Assembly: GCA_003635195.1 (NCBI GenBank) | Contig: PYIY01000079.1 | Coordinates: forward strand, 1-64,000 | DNA length: 64,000 nt | Reading direction: 5' to 3' | Origin: Candidatus Poribacteria bacterium | GTDB taxonomy: Bacteria; Poribacteria; WGA-4E; WGA-3G | Part shown: positions 39,601-46,100 of the stretch, in pieces | Numbering within the stretch: position 1 is the first letter of the stretch | How the letters are laid out: every line of letters begins with the position of its first letter | Notes under the pieces: generated by a model | Told to the model about the DNA's origin: nothing | Databases searched by the model: none | What the model saw: the letters and a program-made list of their open reading frames with translations, nothing else | Made by a program: the position numbers and the translations under genes

Positions 39601-40102
39601 TGTAGATCGCAGTAAGGTCTTCGGGAGTGGCGGAAACCTGTGTCTCCTCAGCGATTTTTGCCGCTTGGGTCAATGCGCTAATCGCGTTTTCATGCTGCAG
39701 CAGTATCGCATACGCTTGTCCGAGGGCAAAATGTGGATAGTAATTGTTCGGTGCAAGTTCAACAGCGCGTTGATAGGCTTTAACAGCCTCATCATCTCTC
39801 CCAAGGCGTTTATAGATGTGTCCCAAGATAAGTTGTGGGTTCGCATTATCAGGTTTCGCTTCTGCTTCCGCCTGATAATCGGCAACCATAGTGTCTAAGC
39901 CGCTACCTTCAAGATAAAACTGGTAGAGTCGATCAAACGTGCTGCCCTCTTTCGGCTTACGACTCAGCATGAGTTTATAGCGTTCAATAATCTTCGCATC
40001 GTTCGCCTCATCTTGCGCAAGGGTGATGGATGGAAGACACAAGGCGCAAACTATAAGGAATAGAACAAAAATGGCGAATGTGTGATTTTTTCGTTTGAAC
40101 AT
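30680..40102 (-). CDS. Giant exported TPR protein with inserted LamG domain and C-terminal module (TPR paralogue 3)
   Basis: At 3140 residues this is the longest protein in the window. A signal peptide (about 1-29, ending SITLAQ) leads into TPR repeats with the island YPSPTTYYDAGRL. At about residues 2462-2704 (DNA about 31990-32718) a LamG/concanavalin-like lectin domain interrupts the solenoid. It opens with ALLLDGNSSFVEIDG, contains ATISVWIKPTDF and WYHITGVINAKRNTMQLFING, and closes with GFIDEVRIWNVARTATEI and AAYWKFDE. The flanking TPR sequence continues exactly where the paralogues are uninterrupted (RETG before, LLAQAAAAYEKA after). The last 168 residues are the shared beta-sandwich module (GPFDNTDGIGYETAYIPED). 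LamG domains usually bind glycans or proteins, so this member may attach to extracellular polymer. It starts 12 bp after its upstream paralogue ends. Confidence 0.9.
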   Translation of the reverse strand: MFKRKNHTFAIFVLFLIVCALCLPSITLAQDEANDAKIIERYKLMLSRKPKEGSTFDRLYQFYLEGSGLDTMVADYQAEAEAKPDNANPQLILGHIYKRLGRDDEAVKAYQRAVELAPNNYYPHFALGQAYAILLQHENAISALTQAAKIAEETQVSATPEDLTAIYKALGRAYFRRDRVDDAISAWTKIAELDPENIFTRIELADLLREQELYEQAIAQHEAIIEIKADDPYRVCLSRREIGNIHESKGDYETAIESYDVALALTAPGNWLRKDLQHRVIGIYAADGNWEGLIEYYQKKLETTPNEPELLGLLAAAYIEHQQPEEGIATYQKAVALAPTDANLRLNLIAAFRNAERFEAAAAAYESLREQDPDDFGIYRELGELYLHLEDEDKARATYQRMIDRDPENAGTHLILAEIYASNEWMEDAAAAYQKAISLAPNNLDYIEYFGEFYFRQGDREKAIETWNKMVNADKETAENYERLSKLLDTKNYRTEAIAASRKAVELMPDVYRYREALAKLLMKNEDYDAALIEYTEAAKVAPNAFFAEEMDNQRIELYRRQGTLVEKIEAVEVELEKSGLSDADIFARQKRLAKMYLKLGNITYALEVLLKAKAHQPDDIIVNRWLAEVYTKQNRRDDANAIYRHLIEIDSANTREYYTDIARSHLNAMDFDAATEASKQVIAHSPRNPEGHQMLAEIAKQAGNYENAIDSLKQALRLRPEAIDIRAELAATYKLSGKPRQALAQYWRCWELSDSINDKLAFVKPLSEAYYDLGRRGEFEEKLKQLSKSNTSSVGPVIALAELYRMEGDLPSARFQLARALDRERENSDLLTQLVNISVDLGDNQDALTYQQRLAKVQPDPSHQRRLGELLFDAGREQEAIQAWTKLLHAKNQTLEAEVKLAILLIRHGLPDEALFVLDRAAEKITGTDAHIALYQLGVVLASMNEFDRARTHFQRILDMPKPPKNATQRAKTSTTYTTSGPPGMNTDKFRLARNLLYEVQDRSFGSGGGQAWRPNNFEETRAAALIHLVTIVQQQGKFNDLIQQLESEVTVNPKDIQTLETLAQLYILTNDTEKTDEITERLIAASPDDLTYQAIKLNRVLQEDSDAETVQKHLNAITGLTSEARLWYTGQYVSKLYHEDKKADAEQLLDELENTKVTDLNASSMLVSALLLMDRTDAAERVIANVPIPPKQQQWRHRQLYTNVIDTYIRKEQIDKAVTLFWNYCERTKPHTTNTRRVAKLTTSSSYYGGYAPIQSNYPSPTTYYDAGRLDYLRHFFSRLWSRNLQKALYAKLRAELEAAEDINRIYPSLALSYCHWWDGQRDKAQEILSTLQKEFPNDLTLKLTTVFASIQTGEHGESLALLEELAGTDPRNRRQYYNLTLQLALHTGNTVVVRELIAKLLNSPSGARELYEFSQKLQDAGLTQHATAVVNKAMNLAMGMRDPNFLMQLSEHLEDLGRGQDAAQLAERALRFANQRDRYGYTLSRWNFQQATHLVSHSKAVREREPQLVEAVEKNPNSLQAHLKLAAFYESTNQIEKASAAFEIALKLRPKDTVTRQRYAGMLQRSGKVKEAVTQYIVLLKDNPNALGYQTWDVIRTFVQADRVEDLVSLAKAMIAPSIGRDYGNEFARDAARECMDNNNPKAAAEIYEKLIEAGANQSYIYRDLASAYAAAGEREKAIAFLREQLQPEKMSSQTGLILQLAEFYKTSGALEDLIKEYETKRTEKPDDSVPRYLIASMQIMANNLKAADTLVSELFDDSDSINNIGYLNNLADAYRRAGDSERELQLLESTVEKLDPNTWRFSNTYKKLGTAYSLKGEKEKAQDAFRKMGTIRLLQYSDDIWEKEGVANTYMQHEMWDDAEGIYTEIVNDLSAQSYDREQAQRQLMTIKQRRGDFSNTTSLTEKTQEMNIGTQRALAQASAQQGETKQAIEIYEQVIKAMPEDLESRAELATLYSRRNQHDAATDIWNTLLETDPGNTKYQDGFVGTHQISGDIDSAFELAQQYIDADPESGVHYLRLAKLHAAEEQVEEAITAYEKAIQLAPGNAQAYLELARLHLHKDDTDAAEKAFKQAIQYTGQDWERQDIERELINIYHREGKLEEMIAQAETGGTLTFEMQKERAQRYRNAGELEASVNAYKKAIDMTSDSYERRRINESLLGLYVKLGKIDLTMEVYESLVNSDSGDSARSTLINTYKNEGKLEALKNLFESRHENDADNTAVIEMLAEIYRNANDLEKAAKAYQALGKAQPSNVRSYYYAAAALNNNGQSELAKEMLLQGESALSTSNEKNSMYFLRTLGDICYDGKMYAAAIKLADAAIIESARYRFYGGSPLRPMYELKGKSYLREKRYEEAYNAYRQQATVSRFDSERNAAETSMRRAAQQGNLYEKWIPEQLKKVTENPDDLDARFTLAQSYEASAMIAEAIAQYQKISELQPDSWQWHKKLGDLYDKQSQQPRETGEVIEGTALLLDGNSSFVEIDGTDILNNITQQATISVWIKPTDFPNRYAPIIFKGDERRSNFSHRSYILYLREDGKIQVASAPNGQGQKSFYTQPDTIQLNKWYHITGVINAKRNTMQLFINGVEVGKTDFKGRESFYKSRKPLRIGWTYEEARPTQSPFVGFIDEVRIWNVARTATEIQGDMNTQLTGDEPGLAAYWKFDELSLRGKDEIVPDASPNKNNGRLIGNAKLESYTRPVFEISNPEQLLAQAAAAYEKAIQLDPNSYELYRLLAQIYKRGEHPLDAEKVYRRALAASLTQSEYDAAVKAILNLYTDEEQTEKHIVLLEALKPKMANSTTLHELLGDAYKKVGDIEKAKTAYNRWIKLRQREINREQRYWSYSDFAEKLLDKELYPETALQFAKRAAQRSTSASYILTLGHAYLANEQYDDALNEFILGLNTPTGGSAHRDVFSRIAKTGKNMSNQEHYLEMLNKLVDAMSDNLKAHLHLNLVLAEFYRENDMPEKAKKHIQNTGFITQDSWWILGPFDNTDGIGYETAYIPEDLTQIDPATIYNGIDGQISWEKSVDRTLDGYVDLDKDVDWRVAYAFATVISPDARQVQLRFDSDDQGKVWLNGEEAHAHTRTRQAEIDRDIIPVTLKSGENSILVKICEEERDWGFYLRITDTDGKPFDDLRINAAQDN

Positions 40103-40114
40103 GTGTGGATCTCC

Positions 40115-43100
40115 TTAATGCGCTTGTGCTGCATTGAATGTCAAATCGTCAAACGGATTTCCATCGGTGTCGGTGATTCGGAGGTAGAATCCCCAAAAGA
40201 TTCTCTCGTCACAGACTTTAACGAGGAGGCTGTTTTTGCCGGGCTTGAGTGTTACAGGAATCGTGACCTGGTCAATTGCCACGGAATGGGCTGTGCTGTC
40301 GGTGTGGATCGACTCACCGTTCAACCAGATTTTTGCCTGGTCATCGCTGCCAAAGTGGATATGAGCGGTCCGTTCATCGGGGACGGTTAGGGTTGTCCAT
40401 GCATAAGCTGCCACCCAATTGAGATCACCTCCGAAGATTGTCTCAAAATCGACGTAGCCATCAAAGGTTTTATCCGTCCGCTGCGTCCAGCCAATCTGTC
40501 CATTGTATCCGTTGTCTGTCAGTGTGGTGTCAAACTGTGTCGCCTCCTCCGGGATGAAGGCTTTATCGTAACCAGCACCGTTTGTATTGTCAAATGGACC
40601 GATAACTGACCACGCGGTTTCTGGAATGAAGGTTGTTTTATGGATATATGCTTTCGCTTTGTCGGGCTGCTGATGGTCAAGGTAAAATTGCGCCAGCACA
40701 GCGTTACCGCGTATAGCGATAGCAGGCGTGTCGGGCAGTTCGTTAATCAATTGCGTGATCATTTCAACATAAGGCTTTTCGTGCTTGGCACTCTTACCGG
40801 CTTGGGCGAGGCGAGTCCACAGCATCCGTGTGAAATCGAAATAACTACCGCCGGATGGGTTGAGGCGATTGAGACTGCTTTTGAATTGTTCGCGCGCTGC
40901 ATCGTACTGGTCGTTGGCGAGATACGCCCGTCCCAGCGTCAGGTGATAGTCCCAGTAGTTGGCGTGTTGTGTTGCCCGTTTGGCGAGTTCCAAGGCAACT
41001 TCGGGTGTGATATTTCTATTAAGCAGCTGTGCTGCAAATTGATGATAGTCCGAAGCCCGTTGACTCCTATTCACTTCTCTGTTGCGAATCTCTGCCCACT
41101 CGACGTAAGCGAGTTCTGCTTTTTCAGCATCCCCCGTTTTTGTGTAGGCATCCCCTAACAGTTCATGTAAGACCGCGCTCTTCGCCATTTTGGATTTTAG
41201 TTCCTCAAGGAGAGCAATATGTTTCTCTGCGTGTCCATCGTCGGTATATAGGTCTAAGATGGCTTTAACGGCAGCCTCGTGTTCGCTCTGTGTGAGCGGA
41301 GCCTCTAAGGCGCGCCGATACACGTCTTCCGCATTTAAGGGATGTTCGCCTTGCGTGTGGATTTGTGCCAACGAACGATACAGTTCATAAGAATTCGGTT
41401 CAAGTTGAAGTGCTGATTCATACGCCGCTGCTGCTTGTGCTAATTGTGATTGCGCGTGCACTTGCATATCCGTCTCGTGTCGTTGTTGCGCTCGCTGCTG
41501 GTAGAGGGTGCCGAGTTTCTTGTACCACTGCGCGTTATCGGGTTGGTGTTCGCTCAGTTTCTGGTATTCAACGATTGCTTCGTCAACTTTATTGCTAAAT
41601 TCGTAAGCCTCAGCGAGGTCAAAGTGTGCCTCAAGGTCCCCTGGATTTTCCTGAACTTGTTTGAGCCGCTGTGGAATCCATTTTTCATAAAGATTACCGT
41701 CTTTAGAGGCTTGATCCATTTTCGTTTCCGCGTTTTGTCGTTTGTACTCGGATCTGGCGATATTTGATAGTTGCTGATACGCGTCGTATGCTTCTTCGTA
41801 CCGCTTTGCCTCAAGGCAGCATTCCCCGAGAATCTCGTATAAGTACTCCAGCTCCCAAGTATTACCAGAATTCTGTGCTTCAGTGACTGCATTATTAACG
41901 AGTTTAATAGCCGGTGCGGACATCTTACCTTTCCAACAGATAGTCGCGAGTGCTCCGAGAAACGACTCGTCTCGGGCGCGATTACTTGATGCAAGCATTG
42001 TTTCGGCGAGTGTAAGTTGTTCCTTCGCTAATTCGGGCTGCTGATTTTGATGAAGTGCGACAACGGCGTAGTAAGCACTACGGACGTTTTTTGGACTCGA
42101 TTGGACCTTAGAGAGAGCTTGATAGGCTTCGGCTGCCTGCTCATGCTCGTTTGCGTTCCGGTAAATTTCGGCGATCATTTCAAGAACTGTCGGGTTATCC
42201 GGTTCTTTCTCATGTCTGCCTTCAAAGAGGGTTTTCAAAGCCTCAAGTTTGTCTTGATCTTTACACGCCCGGATTAAAGCCTCGCGTGCTTCGTCACCGC
42301 CGTAGTAGGTTGTGATACCGGAGGAGGAGCTATAAGACGTAGACCGGCGTGTTGAACCGGCATTCGCAAGTAATTCGGCTTCATAGAGTTCTAATGCTGA
42401 ATCGATCTTATCGAATTGGACGTAGACCCTGAGCAATGTAGCCTCGAGGTCTTCGCGTTCGTAACCTTGTGGTGTCATGTCAAGTGCCTTCTTATATGCA
42501 TCAACCGCTTTTTCCGATTCCCCGTTTTCCTGATAGTGTTCGGCAAGTGCTTTTTGCATTGTAGGCGTGAGTGTGCCTTCAGTTTCTGCTTGCTGTAGCC
42601 TCTCTTCTAATTTTCCTTGACGGTCATAGATATCAACGAGTTGCTGTTCAAGGTTTCGCCGCTCCCAATCTTGGCTGGTGTATCGGATGGCTTCTTTGAA
42701 CGCTTTCTCAGCGGAAGTTGGATTGTCTTGACGGAGATAGAGTCCTGCGAGTTCTTCATAAATCTGAGCGTTCCCAGGAGTGAGTTCGCTCGCTTTTTCA
42801 TAGGCATCGATCGCCTCATCAATCCGGTTTTCGTCTTTATAGAGCTTTGCGCTGCGTGCGTGGTGAGCCCCGACCTCTGGATTTGCGTCGATGAACTGTT
42901 GTGCGAGTTTAAGTGCGTCCTTGAATTTACCAGAGGCTTGGTAGCTATTGATGAGCCCGTCTTGATACTTTGCGTTCTCTGGATCCGTTTCCAGTAAAGT
43001 TTCCCACGTCCCAACTGCCTTATCGTGTAGATTTTGTTGTGAATAGAGGTTCGCGAGTTGAGCGCGGGATTCGAGGTCCTCAGGCACCGCTTTTATGATC

Positions 43101-46100
43101 TGTTCGTAAATTTCCATCGCTTGCTTGATTTCACCACGATCCATGTATTCTTTTGCGAATGCACGCTGAACACCGACATTCATCTCCTGTGTCTTTTCAG
43201 TCAACTCGGTTGTCGTTTTAAGACGGCTGCGCTGTTTTTCAATCTGCATCAACCGTTCTTGTGCTTGTTCACGGTCATAGGATCTTGTTGAGATATTGTT
43301 GATGATGTCGGTGAAGAGTGCTTCAGCATCGTCCCACATCTTGTGTTGCATGTAAACCGCAGCGAGGTCCCTTATATCATAGAAATCTCTTCCGCTTTTC
43401 CGCATCAGTTGGAGAGCACCCATCTTACGGAAGGTGTCCTGCGCCTTCTCTTTCTCATTGATTTTTGCATAAGCCTCTCCGAGTTTCTGGTAACCTTCTG
43501 AAAGTCCCCATGAGTTTGCCTTTTTAACTTTCTCAACGGCGGACGCAAGCAGCCGGAGTTGGAGATCGTGATTCCCGATGTTTTCGTAAGCCTCAGCGAG
43601 GCTGTATAACCATTGGGTAGATGCTGACGTGAGCGCGTTATCCAGCAGCTGATTCACGTACCTGTTTGCTTCTTCAATCTCATCTGTTTCAAGTTTCATG
43701 TTGGCAATCAGATAAAGCAGGGTCGCGTCTTCAGGTTTTTCAGCGAGTTTTGCCTCATATTCCGTAATTAAAGCTGCTAACGTGCCAGAGGCCTTATAGA
43801 GTTCGGTGAGTTTCAGGACAAACGCCACTTGCGAATCAGATATGTCACCACCTCCCAATTTTCCTCGCAAGAACTGAATTGCTGTCTCAGCCCCACCGGA
43901 TGCCTCATGGAATTCAGCGAGTTTTAGGACAAACGCCGTTTGGGAAAGTCCTGTCTTATCGGCTTCTTGACTGTCCTGTAAGAACTGAATCGCCTTTTCA
44001 TGGTTACCCAGGGCAGCATAAGCGTCTGCTAATTCTCGGTAGACGTAATCCGAGCTTGGATGTACCGCAATAATCTTTTCAAATATTTCGACGGCTGCTT
44101 CGGGTCTGTTATAACTCAAACACTGCTGTGCAACTTTTTGCGTGAAATCCTTACCGGAGTATTGTCCGACAGGCAGAATCAAGTCCTTCGCGAGGGCAAT
44201 GAGTTCGTCAACTTTATCCGCTTGGAAGAACGCATCTATTGCCGTCCGATAGTTGTAACCGAGCGCGTTTGAGTTATGCCTAAGAAGTATCGTGTAATGG
44301 GGGACGGCATCACTTACTTTTCCACTTCGCTGGAGCATTTGGACGTATCGGTGCCGAGTCATACTGTCGTTGGGGCGCAAAGCGAGTGCAGCCGTGAATG
44401 CCGCTGATGCTTTTTCGATCTGATTGGTGTTTTCATAGAAGATCGCGAGTTTGACGTGTGCTTGAAATGAATTCGGGTTATTTTCGATCGCTTTGACCAA
44501 CTCAGGTTCACGCGCGCGCATACTTTTTGCGTGGCTTGCGAGGTGTGTTGCCCGCTGGAAATTCCAGTAGTATAATGTCCGTCCGTACCGATCGGGACGG
44601 TTGGCGAAATGCAGGGCGCGTTCGGCAAGGTGTGCTGCATCCTGTCCGCGACCGAGCCTTTCTAAATGTCCACTTAACTCCATCAGAAAATTCGGCGACT
44701 GCTGTCCCATCGCCAAATGCATCGCTCTTTTAGCAACGGCGATGGCGTACTGTGTCAGACCAGCATCCTTGAGTTTTTGCGAAAAGTGATAGAGTTCTTG
44801 GGCTGTCGTCGGTGAATTCAGAAGTTTCGTGACCAGTTCACGGACCGTGACGGTATCGCCTGTGTGTAACGCAAGCTCCAGCGTGAGTTCGTTATACTGA
44901 CGCCGGTTCCTCGGTTCGGTTTCAGCGAGTGATTTGAGCAGCACCAATGCTGTTTTATGTTTTCCTGTCTGAATAGCGGCAAAGGCTGTGATGAGTTTGA
45001 GCGTGAGGTCATCTGGAAATTCCTGTTGCAATTCGGAAAGGACTGTTTGTGCCTCAGCCCGCTTCTCATCCCACCAATAGCAATAGCTAAGTGCCAAACT
45101 CGGATAGATGCGGTCTCTACCTTCGACAGCATTCAACTCAGTCTGCAGTTTGGTGTATAATGTTTCCTGCTGATTCCGCAACCACAGTTCTTGGAAAGCC
45201 CACTGGAGATGCGCCAAGCGTGTTTGATTGTAGTACACCGTTGGCGATGGATAGTTAGATAGCAGCGGCGTGTGGCCGCTGTAGTAGTAGCGAGATGTTC
45301 GGGCAAGTGTTGAAACACGCCGCGGATTTGCAGCATCCGGTTTCGTCCGCTCACAGAAAGTCCAGAGAAGCGCGGTGGCTTTGTCGATGTGGCCGTCACG
45401 AATGTAATCCCCCGTGAGTTTTTTATAGGGTTGGGTGTACTGTGAGAGCTGCTTTGGTGTCGGTTTTGGCAGTTGTGCGATGACTTTTTCTGCGGCTTCC
45501 GTTTTATCCATAAGTACAAAAGCATTGACTAATGTGATACCCGTGCTGAGATCCGTCACTTTTACATCTTCAAGTTCGCTCATGAGTTTTCTGGCATCCG
45601 TCCGTTTCCGTTGACGATAGAGTTTTTCGGCGTATTCTGCGACATATTGGAGTCGTGCTTCGTGACGCAAACCGGGCATATTGTCAAGCGACTTTTTCAG
45701 TGTTTCATAGTTAAGGTTTTCTTCCAGTGTGTGTTTTAGTAGCAACGATTGATACGTCGGATCGTTGGGTGAAGCCGCAATCAACCGATCAATAATTTGG
45801 GATGCCTTGTCGCTGTGCTGAACCAAGGTATAGAGTTGTGCTAAGGTCTCAAGAGCTTGAATGTCTGTCGAATTTGCTGCAACATCTGCTTCAAATTGTT
45901 CGATAAGTTCGCTGAGTTTTCCGTGCTGTTGTGCGAATGTGGTCAATTGGACGAGTGCCCCCGCTTGTGCCTCCTCGAAGGTTTTGGGTATCCACGGCAT
46001 ACTACCTGTCATAAACGTCGGCTTCCTCTGGATATCACCGACGCGACTGCGCGAGATCTCAAATTTGTTGGCGTTAGCGCCAGGCGTGTTTTGTATTGAC

